From assembly GCA_018889975.1 (NCBI GenBank), contig CP076546.1, forward strand, positions 4,557,001 to 4,621,000: a DNA stretch of 64,000 nt, given 5' to 3'. The notes beneath the pieces are model-generated. The model saw only the letters and a list, made by a program, of their open reading frames with translations. It was not told where the DNA came from and made no database searches. The position numbers were made by a program, and so were the translations under genes. Each line of letters opens with the position of its first letter. The stretch's first letter is position 1. The stretch comes from Bacillus sp. NP157 (GTDB lineage Bacteria > Pseudomonadota > Gammaproteobacteria > Xanthomonadales > Rhodanobacteraceae). Below, one piece after another: positions 1-9,372 of this stretch.

Positions 1-1
1 G

Positions 2-1210
2 CGAGCCGAGCGCTTAAATTACGGCATGTACGAGGCTTCAGAGAAGGGGCGTCGCGTCATCGCGGTCGGTGGCATGACGCTCTCGCGTGGGCTCACTCTC
101 CAGGGTCTATGTGTCAGCTATTTCTTCCGCAGCTCAAAAGCGTATGACACACTTCTTCAGATGGGTCGATGGTTCGGCTACAGACCTGGCTACGACGATC
201 TGTGCCGGATCTGGATGACCGATGAAGTTCAGAGGTGGTTTCGTCATATCGCAGAAGTAGTTGCCGAACTCCGCTCAGATATCCGTCGCATGCACGCAAA
301 TAACCAGCCTCCAAGCCAGTTCGGAATCCGCGTTCGCTCGCACCCGGATACGCTGCTTGTCACTGCCGCTTATAAGATGCGAAATTCGGAAGAGGTTGAT
401 GTCGACCTTTCATTTAGCGGGAAATTGGTGTCGACACCGGTACTTCCTCGTGCGGTCGATGTAAATAAAAGAAACGTTGAGGCAACAGCCCGCTTCATTG
501 CCTCGCTCGGCTCGTCAGCCACTGACGGAAGTCGATATATATGGTCGGGAGTGCGTGCCGAAGATGTAGCTACGTATTTGCAGAGCATCGTTATCTCACC
601 GCTCAACTCTTCGTTCATCGCGGACGCTAAAACTGGAGAGTCGCCGCTCATTGACTTCATCAGGAGCAGTGGCATTGATGACCTCGCGAGATGGGACGTT
701 TGCCTTCCACAGGGGGAGGGTGCTGTCGCGTCGACCATCGCAATTAAGAGTGTCGATGGAGCAGCAGCTTCGCCCCGCCGGCGTCAGCGCCAGTTCGAGG
801 GATCGCCAAGCCGAGTTACAAGCTATCTCAAGGTGAACAAGCAGCGAGTCGGCGAGCCGTCGGATGAGCGCGTCGGCCTGACAAGAGATGAGGTGGAACG
901 TGCGGAAAACTCATGGCGGGAGCTCAATCCGGGATCGGCGGCTAAAACAGTCCCCGGCCATGCGTATTCCAATCATCGCACCCGCCCGTTGCTGACCATC
1001 CACGTAATCGAGCCGAAGGATTCCCAGGCATCAGAAGAAAAACGTCGGACATTGCCGACATCGTCTATTGAGCCTAAGACGCTCATCGCTATCAGTCTAT
1101 CGTTCCCAGTCTTCGACGGCGACGTCAGCACGTCAGTTCCGTATCGACTCAATAAGGTTTACCTACGCGAGATCGGCCTCATCGAGGAAGATAATGATGG
1201 CGACGATTGA
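2..1210 (+). CDS. Z1 domain-containing protein, C-terminal part (start lies before the window)
   Basis: The frame is open from the first bases of the window, so only the C-terminal ~400 residues are seen. The segment IAVGGMTLSRGLTLQG followed by QMGRWFGYRPGY is the hallmark of the Z1 domain, found C-terminal to a superfamily II helicase-like ATPase in restriction-like systems. By family knowledge Z1 proteins occur with MORC/MutL-like GHKL ATPases, a PD-(D/E)XK protein and AIPR proteins, which matches the two genes that follow here. The stop overlaps the next start by 17 bp, which suggests translational coupling. The ATPase motifs must lie upstream of the window. Confidence 0.9.
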   Translation, partial: RAERLNYGMYEASEKGRRVIAVGGMTLSRGLTLQGLCVSYFFRSSKAYDTLLQMGRWFGYRPGYDDLCRIWMTDEVQRWFRHIAEVVAELRSDIRRMHANNQPPSQFGIRVRSHPDTLLVTAAYKMRNSEEVDVDLSFSGKLVSTPVLPRAVDVNKRNVEATARFIASLGSSATDGSRYIWSGVRAEDVATYLQSIVISPLNSSFIADAKTGESPLIDFIRSSGIDDLARWDVCLPQGEGAVASTIAIKSVDGAAASPRRRQRQFEGSPSRVTSYLKVNKQRVGEPSDERVGLTRDEVERAENSWRELNPGSAAKTVPGHAYSNHRTRPLLTIHVIEPKDSQASEEKRRTLPTSSIEPKTLIAISLSFPVFDGDVSTSVPYRLNKVYLREIGLIEEDNDGDD

Positions 1211-2162
1211 CCAAAGGTGGTCAGAACTCCGCGAAGAACTGACGACGGGCATCGGTTGGTCCGATGGCGATTCTTACCGCATGAGGCTTTTTGATCAGGA
1301 CGGCCAGCACGCTATCTTTGCTGCGATCGATGGCATGGGGCGATCAATGCTTGCAATTGGGAGCTCGGCAAAGCCACAGGCTGTGTACTTTGACACGGCT
1401 TCGGTGGACTGCTTCCGAAGTCAACGTGCGGATGGCACTTGGCTCCTTTTGATCAGGCTAACGGATTCATCGCTCTCCGAAGTGTTCGCTAACCTCTGTG
1501 GCGATCTCGTTGATGCGATCTCGCAATCGTTTGATGAAGCGCAGCTTTTGGATGCTACTCGCAGTAGGTTAGAGCTGTGGAAACGACTTTTTGACAAGTC
1601 GGCTGGCGGCATGTTGGCCGATTTTCAAATCCAGGGTCTCATCGCAGAGCTTCTCGAACTTAGGTCACTCATGTTGAGCGAGGTACGGCCTAGGGGCGAG
1701 ATCCTTATGGCGTGGGTAGGGCCAATTGGAGCGGATCAAGACTTTCTCTTTTCCGACTTCAGTCGCGAGGTTAAGTCGATAAGGCCTGGTGCAAAGGTCG
1801 TTTCGATAAGCTCCATTGGGCAGCTGGACGTCGTCACGGGCCTGACGCTGGTTGTATACACGTCGCGTCGAGCAGACCCGCACGAATCTGGCGCCATCAC
1901 ATTGAATAGACTCGTGGCTGAGATTGAGGATTTGGTGGGTGCAAGATCGGTAGACCTCGCCGTTTTTAAGGATCGCCTCTTCGAGGTCGGGTATGTTGAA
2001 CAGGCGTCCTACGACGAAGTTGCTTATACGATTGTCGCAAGGGAAGAGTTCATCGTTGGCGATGACTTCCCTCGCATCACCCGTGCATCAGCGCCGCGCG
2101 GGGTGGCGACAGTCCATTACGAGCTGTTGCTTGAAGAGATAAGGCAAATTACTCGGGGTTAG
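1194..2162 (+). CDS. PD-(D/E)XK motif protein (DUF4420 type)
   Basis: A protein of 322 residues. The start is taken at the ATG-ATG pair at 1194/1197, a few bases after GAGGAAG (1184-1190), inside the end of the Z1 gene. The nuclease-like signature is DFSREVKSI, an E-x-K element after a conserved Asp, as in the family annotated PD-(D/E)XK motif protein (DUF4420). Members sit between a Z1 protein and an AIPR protein in restriction-like gene sets. It is probably the nuclease or nuclease-derived subunit of that set. Only 2 bp separate its stop from the next start. The exact enzymatic activity of the family is an inference. Confidence 0.82.
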   Translation: MMATIDQRWSELREELTTGIGWSDGDSYRMRLFDQDGQHAIFAAIDGMGRSMLAIGSSAKPQAVYFDTASVDCFRSQRADGTWLLLIRLTDSSLSEVFANLCGDLVDAISQSFDEAQLLDATRSRLELWKRLFDKSAGGMLADFQIQGLIAELLELRSLMLSEVRPRGEILMAWVGPIGADQDFLFSDFSREVKSIRPGAKVVSISSIGQLDVVTGLTLVVYTSRRADPHESGAITLNRLVAEIEDLVGARSVDLAVFKDRLFEVGYVEQASYDEVAYTIVAREEFIVGDDFPRITRASAPRGVATVHYELLLEEIRQITRG

Positions 2163-2164
2163 AG

Positions 2165-4276
2165 ATGGAAGAGACGGAATTCTTTGATGAGCTGCGGCAG
2201 ATGGTAATGCTTCGTGCCGAGTCTGACGGTTTGGTAGATTCGCTCGCGTTTGTTGCCGAGATCGGTGAGCGCTTAAGCGAGGATCCGGTTTTTGGTGAGC
2301 TTAAGGCTGCTGACTACTCCGGACGGGATAGTAAGGGGCGTGAATTTAAGATTCATGGTTTCACGGAGTTTGACGATTCCGATGGCACGCTTTCGATTGC
2401 TATTGCGAGATGGCACGCAGACGACAGCCCGGCTACGTTGATGACTCCGGAGGTGGTGGAGCTTCAGGCACTAATCCACGGATTCGTTGCGGCGTCCCTG
2501 AATGAACGGCTCAGCGAAAAGGTCGTGGAGTCCTCGCCCGCTTACGAACTATCGTCCACAATAGACCAGAGAAGAGATGAGATATCGTGCATCCGTTATC
2601 ACCTGTTCTCGAACCGAAGCCTCGCGAAGCGATATAAACGGGAGTCGCGATCCGAGATTCGGGGGATTCCGGTTGAGTTGCATATTTGGGATCTTGAACG
2701 AATAAGGGCTTTGTATGCCTCGGCTAGGGAGCGCGAAGTTGTAGAGATATCGCTCGCAGACTTTGGGTCGGAAGGTATTCCGTGCATTCTTGCGTCTTCT
2801 GCAGAAGGTCTGACATCGTACCTTTGCGTAATCGGAGGCGATCTCTTGGCTGACCTTTTTGAGCGCTACGGCAGCCGCCTCCTTGAGGGGAATGTCCGAT
2901 CGTTCCTCGGAATGAAGGGTGGCGTGAATCGCGGCATTCGATCAACCATCCAACATAATGCACCGCTTTTCTTTGCGTTCAATAACGGAATCGCCGCCAC
3001 TGCAGCATCTGCAGTCATCTCCACGAACAACGGATTGCCAGTGGTTGTAGGACTTTCGGATCTGCAGATCGTTAACGGCGGGCAGACGACGGCGAACGTT
3101 CTCCGAGCGAGGAAACAGGATCGTTTACCGCTGGCCGGGGTTTCTGTTCCCATGAAGCTCACGGTTGTCGAGTCTTCCCAAGCGAACGATCTTATTCCTC
3201 AGATTGCAGAGTTCGCAAACACTCAGAATAAGATCGCCGTAGCCGACTTTTTTGCGAACCATCCATTTCATCGAAAAATGGAGGAGATATCGCGACGATT
3301 GCTTGTTCCCGCGCAAGGCGCTGCTAGGGTTCAAAGTAAATGGTTCTACGAGCGCGCCCGCGGCCAGTATCAGAACGAGAGAATGTACCTTTCGAAGGCC
3401 CGCAAAGCCTCGCACGATCTTGAGTTTCCGCCGAAACAGGTCATCAATAAAACGGATCTTGCCAAGCTGGATAGTGTCCTCTCGAAGCGACCGCATTGGG
3501 TCTCCCTGGGTGCTCAGAAGAACTTCGTGAAATTCGCTGGCCAGTTCTCCAGTAAAGGTGTTAACAAGGATGCCGATTCATGGGCTGATCTTAGCCCTGC
3601 GTACGGCGATGACTACTACAAACGAATTGTCGCGATGAGCGTTCTCTGGAATCGAGGAGAGGGGATCGTGGCTGCCGGGAAAGCCACGTGGTATCGCGGC
3701 GACTACCGCCCTCAAATCGTTGCATATGCCTGGGCACTGGTGTTCCTGTCGATTGAGCGCGCTGGTCGAGAGGTGTCGCTCCTAGACGCCTGGGATCGCC
3801 AGGCGATCGATTCGGACCTCGAAAACGCCTTTCTCAGGGCAGCAGTGCTTGTCCAGGATGCAATCCTTGACCTGCCTGTGGGGTCGTCGAACGTTGGCGA
3901 ATGGACCAAGCGGGAGGCTTGTTGGTTGAAGGTTTCTGAGAAAAACCTCTCAGTGCCAAAGATCCTCGAGAGGTGGTCGCGCAGTAGGGAGGAGAGGCGC
4001 CAGCAGAAGGTGGAAGAGCGGAAGCGGGGAATCCAAGACGACGGAATTTCGGCACAGGCTCAGGTAGTAGCCTATGCAAAGTCAGGGTATTGGGCGGCAC
4101 TCGCAGAATGGCCACGCCTGGCTGAGGGGGTGTTCGGGCCTGAACTCGAGCTGCTCTCACGAGCGGTGACGCCTCAGAGTGTATTGCGCATTCAGTCTCA
4201 GAGGGATTGGGTGCGCCTCCTTGAGATCAGTAGGCGATGCGAAGCGGACGGCTTTCGCTTCCTGGAGGCCGTTTAG
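2165..4276 (+). CDS. AIPR family (abortive infection phage resistance) protein
   Basis: A protein of 703 residues, a usual length for AIPR proteins. The diagnostic core is near residues 275-315: FAFNNGIAATA, then LQIVNGGQTTANVL, and later QIAEFANTQNKI. Family members are linked to phage resistance, and several sit in Z1/PD-(D/E)XK sets, as here. The gene starts 2 bp after the previous stop, so the three genes read as one operon. No signal peptide or membrane segment is seen; it should be cytoplasmic. Third-position base use is less G/C-rich than in the chromosomal genes further right, which agrees with acquisition by transfer. Confidence 0.88.
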   Translation: MEETEFFDELRQMVMLRAESDGLVDSLAFVAEIGERLSEDPVFGELKAADYSGRDSKGREFKIHGFTEFDDSDGTLSIAIARWHADDSPATLMTPEVVELQALIHGFVAASLNERLSEKVVESSPAYELSSTIDQRRDEISCIRYHLFSNRSLAKRYKRESRSEIRGIPVELHIWDLERIRALYASAREREVVEISLADFGSEGIPCILASSAEGLTSYLCVIGGDLLADLFERYGSRLLEGNVRSFLGMKGGVNRGIRSTIQHNAPLFFAFNNGIAATAASAVISTNNGLPVVVGLSDLQIVNGGQTTANVLRARKQDRLPLAGVSVPMKLTVVESSQANDLIPQIAEFANTQNKIAVADFFANHPFHRKMEEISRRLLVPAQGAARVQSKWFYERARGQYQNERMYLSKARKASHDLEFPPKQVINKTDLAKLDSVLSKRPHWVSLGAQKNFVKFAGQFSSKGVNKDADSWADLSPAYGDDYYKRIVAMSVLWNRGEGIVAAGKATWYRGDYRPQIVAYAWALVFLSIERAGREVSLLDAWDRQAIDSDLENAFLRAAVLVQDAILDLPVGSSNVGEWTKREACWLKVSEKNLSVPKILERWSRSREERRQQKVEERKRGIQDDGISAQAQVVAYAKSGYWAALAEWPRLAEGVFGPELELLSRAVTPQSVLRIQSQRDWVRLLEISRRCEADGFRFLEAV

Positions 4277-4485
4277 ATCACCCGTGTCCGCGACGACTCC
4301 ATGAGCGATCCTCCTAGGTACCGTGGAATGCGGTCCCCCGGTAGACGAGGTGTTCCATTGTTTCCATCAACAGCCGCTTCGCTGAAAGGTGCGATTTTGA
4401 GCCAGATAGGGAGACTGGTCGCTAACAGGGGGTGGGAGACTGGCATGAATTTCTGGGTGAAGTCCGCACCTGCTAGCGTTGTCGG

Positions 4486-5847
4486 TCACCCGAACAGGTC
4501 AGTGGGCTCCGCTGAAATTAGCCATGGACGGCTATGCTTAACTTCGTCACGGAAGAACTGAGCGAAAGAGATCACATTTTCATCCTTTGCGTAGTCTGTT
4601 TCCCGAGATTCCTTGAGTGTCTCGGGGACAACAAGGCAAATTCCCTGCGATTTCATGTCGGCGATAGCGTCTGCCGACACTCTGTCGTCGACTGTCGCCA
4701 GGAAGATCCCTCCCGAGAACTTTTCGTGCGAAACCTGTTTCCATCGTTCCCGGAGCGTTGTTTTCGCTGAGAGGACAATGCCCCTTCTGTCGCCGACCAC
4801 TCGTAGCGAAAACGCGTTTGGTAAGACGAAGTCCGGGCGACGCCCCCCCGTAACGGCTTGGGCCTCGAAGTCAACCTTGCCGTCACGCAGAAGTCGTTCG
4901 ATGTGGTGCTCGAACGACCGGCCCGCACGAGACTTCCTGTGCTGACTCGCGCTTAAAAATGTGGCCGTGAGTTGCGGATAGCCGCGTACGATCAGCTCTG
5001 GAAGCGTGCGAGAGTCGTCCGTCAGAATGCGGAGTACGTCAGCTGCGCGGTGGCGTATCTCAGCTCGCTTATACAGGCTGTACTCGATATCCCGGCTTAT
5101 TCGCATGATCGCGTCTCCGGGTCGATCGATAGCGAATGGGTTCAGCGATCCGAGTCCGCTTTCCTTTAGATACTCAGTCTGTGCCATGGCGGCGAGGCGA
5201 TCTGACGCCGGAAGACGCGCTTCTGATGCAATCAGGTGGTGAAGCGTGCCTGACGCAAGCGCGGCGGTCAGCTCTCGGATCAGGACTTCATCATGGTCAT
5301 CGGGCTTTGCTAGCTGGTTCGCCGGATAAAAGAAGGAAAAGTGGAACCATGAGTCGATATCGAAAAGTGTCTCGACGAGTGCGGCCTCTACTCCTGTTGA
5401 GTCCAATACCGCACCCCAGTACTTTCGGAAACCGTTCTCAGCTCCGTCTTCGCCGAGTAAAAAGATTGAGGCGGGCGCCAGGTCCTGGAAGGGCTCCTTC
5501 GGGAGGCGTGTCAGGTGGCCTTCGGCCCCCTTGCCTGAGTAATGAACGAGACGAGACCGAGATTCGTATCCTTGCCCGAGCCACTCGATGAGCACGTCAG
5601 CGTCGAAAATCTCAGGGGTCGCGACGTTCCGATTTTCGGTTTGTGGAAAGAAGTCGGAAATGCGAACTTCCGAAGGGATGTAGACGCCATTTTGTTTGGT
5701 AAACCCGTGGCCAAGCGCGGCTTCCGCCGCCTTAGTCTCGGGGGTATTGGCCCAGGTCCGGTCATTCCGCGCAAGCTTTTTTATCCACAGCCGCTTCGTT
5801 CGAAGGAGCCTATCATGCAGCGTTTCCCAGCCAAGGTCGGTCGTCAC
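4486..5847 (-). CDS. Type II restriction endonuclease, EcoRII C-terminal domain type
   Basis: A protein of 453 residues with a GTG start, supported by AAGGA six bases upstream on the minus strand. The C-terminal third carries the EcoRII-C pattern: SRAGRSFEHHIERLL (306-320), a PDF element with Asp339, and AKTTLRERWKQV with Lys362, which together fit the PD-(D/E)XK catalytic core of this family. Residues 1-290 resemble nothing I recognise for certain and would correspond to the DNA-binding/regulatory half. EcoRII-type enzymes normally accompany a C5-cytosine methyltransferase; none is visible here, so one should lie left of the window, with the rest of the Z1 set. The gene is convergent with the AIPR gene. 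Confidence 0.85.
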   Translation of the reverse strand: MTTDLGWETLHDRLLRTKRLWIKKLARNDRTWANTPETKAAEAALGHGFTKQNGVYIPSEVRISDFFPQTENRNVATPEIFDADVLIEWLGQGYESRSRLVHYSGKGAEGHLTRLPKEPFQDLAPASIFLLGEDGAENGFRKYWGAVLDSTGVEAALVETLFDIDSWFHFSFFYPANQLAKPDDHDEVLIRELTAALASGTLHHLIASEARLPASDRLAAMAQTEYLKESGLGSLNPFAIDRPGDAIMRISRDIEYSLYKRAEIRHRAADVLRILTDDSRTLPELIVRGYPQLTATFLSASQHRKSRAGRSFEHHIERLLRDGKVDFEAQAVTGGRRPDFVLPNAFSLRVVGDRRGIVLSAKTTLRERWKQVSHEKFSGGIFLATVDDRVSADAIADMKSQGICLVVPETLKESRETDYAKDENVISFAQFFRDEVKHSRPWLISAEPTDLFG

Positions 5848-6365
5848 GTCAGTTCCTTCTGGAAAGCAGTTAGAGGCAGAATACTGCTGTAAATAATCGG
5901 AGGAATACCGTAATGATGCAAGGCGAAGCGTCAGCAGTCCGGTCTGGCCGTCGGTCCATAGTTCGTTGAAAGTCGTCAGTGCGGATTGCGGCTACCTTTC
6001 CTGGTTTTTTGAGTAAGCGGCCGATCGGAGGGGTAGGGCGCCGCCAGAACGTTCCTTCCATAGCCGAAACGAGATTTCCCGTTCCCTGATGCCCGGACTG
6101 GGCGAAGCGGCGACAGATAGTTCGGCCCGGTACCTCGTCAACACCCCTCTTTTTGGCTGGTCGGGTACGCGAGCTGATTGGTGCTGAGGGGTGCCACCGG
6201 TGGCCGAGCGGGAACAGCCGACCGGGTGCACGTTCGGAGTTGACCTACAGCTACGGAAATGCGAGTCGACGTGGCGCTCATATCGCACCGGCTCCAATCC
6301 AGGTATGCGACGATTCACGAACCGATCGCGCCGTGCGATTGTGCTGGCTGGTAAAGGGGGGCGGT
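5848..6365 (+). other. Non-coding stretch between the restriction endonuclease and the HNH-like gene
   Basis: No open frame here has family resemblance or convincing composition. An 18-codon ATG frame at about 5912 follows a good GGAGG but has no other support. The region holds the upstream sequence of the divergent restriction endonuclease gene and, at its right end, AAAGGGGGG just before the HNH-like start. It could be remnants left by island turnover. Confidence 0.4.
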
Positions 6366-6839
6366 ATGGGGCCTTACAACGGATACTCAGGGCGCGAGCG
6401 AGACCGGAAATATCAAGAATGGAAACGCTTGTACGCGCTGGGCGAGATTCCGAGGAGGGTGGGACCATGCGCTCTGTGCGGTGACCCAGAACGCGACGTA
6501 GAGCCTCACAGTGAGGACTACGCTCTCCCTTATCGATGGGATCCGCCGTTCGAATTCATGGTATGCCGCCCTTGCCATGGTCGAATCCATAAGCGGTTCA
6601 ACGATCCTGACACATGGCGCGATTTTCGAGACCACGTACGAAGGGGTGGTTACGCCGCTGAGTTCTCTATGGCTGGAACCATCACTGAGAGGCGACTTGC
6701 GGCGGAGGCCAGGGCGCGAGGGGAAATCTATTCCTGGAAGCCTTTGGAGGGTAGGGAAAGGCGGCCCGGCACGGATTGGTGGGAGACGCTGACTCTTTCG
6801 GCAATGTCTCTTGATGACGCGAAGTCTCGGCCGCGTTGA
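6366..6839 (+). CDS. Small HNH-like, zinc-finger protein
   Basis: A protein of 157 residues. ATG 6366 is chosen over upstream in-frame starts because AAAGGGGGG lies directly before it and the upstream residues have no protein-like character. Cys35-x2-Cys38, His48, Cys67-x2-Cys70-His71 and His75 form a treble-clef zinc site as in HNH nucleases (CRPCHGRIHKRF is the typical second half). HNH proteins of this size are common in phages and islands, either as free-standing nucleases or as DNA-binding relics. The catalytic first His is not certain, because the stretch after the first Cys pair is unusual (EPHSEDY). Function is inferred from the motif only. Confidence 0.6.
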   Translation: MGPYNGYSGRERDRKYQEWKRLYALGEIPRRVGPCALCGDPERDVEPHSEDYALPYRWDPPFEFMVCRPCHGRIHKRFNDPDTWRDFRDHVRRGGYAAEFSMAGTITERRLAAEARARGEIYSWKPLEGRERRPGTDWWETLTLSAMSLDDAKSRPR

Positions 6840-7476
6840 TTGGCCCTGTGAACCACCACTAGCTCGACCGTTTAAGCGCACTTCACAGCACAGTTGTGAA
6901 ATATCCCATGCACGATTCTTGGGCGCATTGGGTCACCCGTCCCTGCCGGGATGCCGTTGCCTGCCTGAGTGCGACCGATACGATTGGTTGCCAAGGACCT
7001 CTTCAGGGCGATGCCGGGCCTGCACTTCCGGCTCAACCCACACCCCCGCCGTCGTTGGACCTGCCGCCGGACTTCGTGGCGCGCCCGGTGAAGGACGCCA
7101 CTATGCCTCACGGTGTAGGCCAGGGCACTATTGCCGGTGGCACGGATGTGCAGAGCGGTTCGCCCGCCGAATCACAGGCCGTCGTCACCCGAGCGCCTGG
7201 CACCCTGTCTACCCGATGGGCCCCATGCGACTCAGATGTATCTCTTCGACCTGCACCGGCCCGAGCCGTCAGGTTCTAAGCACGTGGTCGCAGTCGGTAT
7301 CGTCGGGCCGTATGAAGCGAGCCTGACGCATGACATCAGCGCCACGGGTGCCTTAGGTGAACCCGGGATCACTCCCCGTCAACGTGCTGTTCTTTTTGCC
7401 GGAAGAGCTGGTTCTTCAGACGACGGTTTCGCAACGTTTGCGTCCGGAAGTGGGCCAGCGCACCGAGGCGTAGATC
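6840..7476. other. Gene-poor stretch of about 640 bp
   Basis: Several overlapping open frames exist on both strands (for example 6896-7279 on +), but none shows a family motif, a good ribosome site or consistent codon use. The sequence is more G/C-rich than the restriction genes to the left. It may contain degraded gene remnants. I see no tRNA, insertion-sequence end or attachment site in it. Confidence 0.4.
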
Positions 7477-8100
7477 TCAGATGGGCGCCGGCGGGGGCAC
7501 GTGCCCATTGACGATTTGCGTAGCGCCCCGGGCCCACGTATCACCCTTCCGCGCAGCGGTCAGCAGTGATGACGTGCCCGATAGTTGCCACGTGAATGCA
7601 GGTAGATCCCGGGCAGCCACTGATCGATGCGTCGTCAGACATTGAGCGATGAACGCGGTGGCGCGCCCGGCCAAGCCGGGGTCACCGTCCAAGTCCACCT
7701 CACCGCGACCGCGCGCCCTGTATCGCAGGTATCGAGGCTCCCCCTCATGAAACGGCAGTCGAACCGGAGGGATGGGCGCGATGGGATGACTGCTTTCGGC
7801 GGGCAGGTAATGCGGCCCGAGGTCGAGGAGGTAGCTGGACGTCTCCAGCCAAAAGTGAGCAGCGTTCGCCGACTCGGTATTCCTGAAGCCCTGCCAGCTC
7901 GTGGTGTGCCAATCGGGGGATACTGTAAAGCAGGCCATGTCGCCAAAGACCATTTCCGCGCTAACACCCTGGACCCGGAGGAGTTCGCGCATGCCCAGCG
8001 CGGCGTACATGCATCGCTTCCAGTAACTATCGGAAAACATCTGCCGAAGGGTGTGGTCGACGATGGAAAAACTGCGGGTGATCGAATCAATCGAGGGCAT
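7477..8100 (-). CDS. Hypothetical protein with a Cys-His-Asp, papain/transglutaminase-like arrangement
   Basis: A protein of 207 residues, last of a minus-strand row with TcmP and DUF5131. A Cys in WKRCMYAALGMRELL opens a helix, HFWLETSSYLLDLGPHYLP follows after about 50 residues, and the order Cys, then His-x-W, then Leu-Leu-Asp is what papain-like/transglutaminase folds show (compare DUF2026-type proteins). An enzyme of this fold could act as a peptidase or acyltransferase. The start lacks a strong ribosome site. The family assignment comes from pattern only; the reading frame itself is reasonably secure. Confidence 0.6.
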   Translation of the reverse strand: MPSIDSITRSFSIVDHTLRQMFSDSYWKRCMYAALGMRELLRVQGVSAEMVFGDMACFTVSPDWHTTSWQGFRNTESANAAHFWLETSSYLLDLGPHYLPAESSHPIAPIPPVRLPFHEGEPRYLRYRARGRGEVDLDGDPGLAGRATAFIAQCLTTHRSVAARDLPAFTWQLSGTSSLLTAARKGDTWARGATQIVNGHVPPPAPI

Positions 8101-8144
8101 GGACGCAATCAGTGATGGAGGCGTAAGGTGGGGGCGGCACGGGG

Positions 8145-9326
8145 CTACTTTAACCGTCGCAGCAGTTCACCCTTCTTCTTGAAGTTGACCGGGAACTTGG
8201 TCCGGTGTCCCTTTGCTTGCGTGTTCTCAAGGACGCCCGTTTCGATCAAGTCGCCCACGCCCGTCATATATTCGGAGAGAAAGAAGTCGCTGTGCTCGAT
8301 CAGATCGGCCATCACGGCGGCGTCTACCTGCAACTCGCTTCCGACATTCGGAAAATGCGCCATCCAATCCCGCCTGACCTGGTCCAGCGATACCTGGCGC
8401 TCGGGCTCATGGGCGTCGGCCGAAAAGATGTCGGGCTGACCTTTCTTTTTCGCAAGGGCATCCAGACGGTACTGCAACTTGAGCCTGGCTTGGGTCCGCG
8501 TCACTTCCTCCGCTTCCTGATGAAATGTCGTTAGTCCTGTCGGATTGGCGGTGGTATAGACCAAGTAGAAGATCACCTTGTCCTTGTCGACGTACTCGAC
8601 CGGCAGCATTGCTGTGCGAAGTCGCTGCTGGTGCGCACCGGCGCAGGCCTGGACGAGCTGGTCGCGGTAGCGGCGCATGAGCGCGCGCTTTCGGTTGCCG
8701 GTTTCCGCCAGCGCCGCGTCCCAATCACTGCCAAACACGGCCTCGAGGTTCGCCCTCTGCTCCGGATGGCCAGTGGCTAGGTTAAGGAAGTTCCACATGA
8801 CGTTGATGAGGAGCTCCGTCTTCGGGCGACGAAGGAGCGGAGCTAGGCTGCTAGCCTCAATGATTCCTTTCCATCCGAAAGGGTCGACGAAAACGAAAGC
8901 AAATTCGTCAGGCTCCAGCCACTTCAGCACGTCGGCGATGCTGCTCTCGAACGACTTACGCCACACTTCGGGTCGGGCGATGCTCGCAGGCGCCGTCTGT
9001 ACGTATCCCTCAAGGAATTCGGCACGCTCACTGTCGGTCTCCATGAAGACCGACCGAAACCGCACGGGCTTGTTCAGCCGTTTCTGCAGGTTATCCTGGC
9101 AGCTGACCATCGTGCGGATGGCGATCCCGGGCGAAGTATCAGAAAGATCAGCCGCCGTTGACTTCCACGGTCCAGCAAAGCCGTCGATGTACGCGATCTT
9201 CGGTGCCCATTGGCCCACGATCATCAGGAGCCGCTCTAGGTAGGCCTCGAGGATGGTGTGTTTGACCAGTGAGTGTTCACGCTCGGGATATTGCTGGAGG
9301 GCCTCTTGGGCCGGACGTGGCTTCAT
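8145..9326 (-). CDS. tcmP: Three-Cys-motif partner protein TcmP
   Basis: A protein of 393 residues. The ATG at 9326 is chosen because AAGGA lies six bases upstream; a longer frame would run back into the neighbouring gene. Motifs of the family are YIDGFAGPWKS near the N-terminus, FMETDSERAEFL, FVFVDPFGWKGI and INVMWNFLN. Their layout suggests a Rossmann-type, methyltransferase-related fold. TcmP proteins are defined by their constant association with the DUF5131/Gp37-Gp68 three-Cys protein, which is the next gene upstream here, 46 bp away. The biochemical role of the pair is not established to my knowledge. Confidence 0.85.
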   Translation of the reverse strand: MKPRPAQEALQQYPEREHSLVKHTILEAYLERLLMIVGQWAPKIAYIDGFAGPWKSTAADLSDTSPGIAIRTMVSCQDNLQKRLNKPVRFRSVFMETDSERAEFLEGYVQTAPASIARPEVWRKSFESSIADVLKWLEPDEFAFVFVDPFGWKGIIEASSLAPLLRRPKTELLINVMWNFLNLATGHPEQRANLEAVFGSDWDAALAETGNRKRALMRRYRDQLVQACAGAHQQRLRTAMLPVEYVDKDKVIFYLVYTTANPTGLTTFHQEAEEVTRTQARLKLQYRLDALAKKKGQPDIFSADAHEPERQVSLDQVRRDWMAHFPNVGSELQVDAAVMADLIEHSDFFLSEYMTGVGDLIETGVLENTQAKGHRTKFPVNFKKKGELLRRLK

Positions 9327-9372
9327 GCTGCATCCTTGTCGAAAGGGGGCGGTCCTTGTTCCTGCTTTTGCG

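Noticed and set aside
6190-6310. tRNA-like string (GGTGGCCGAGCGGG ... GGCTCCAATCC) resembling a tRNA-Ser
   Set aside because: The T-loop sequence is wrong, no acceptor stem can be paired, and no anticodon arm of normal length is found. Considered as a possible island attachment site and dropped.
6896-7279. A 127-codon + frame in the gene-poor region
   Set aside because: Weak start, no motif, and several competing frames of equal length in the same DNA. Left as non-coding.
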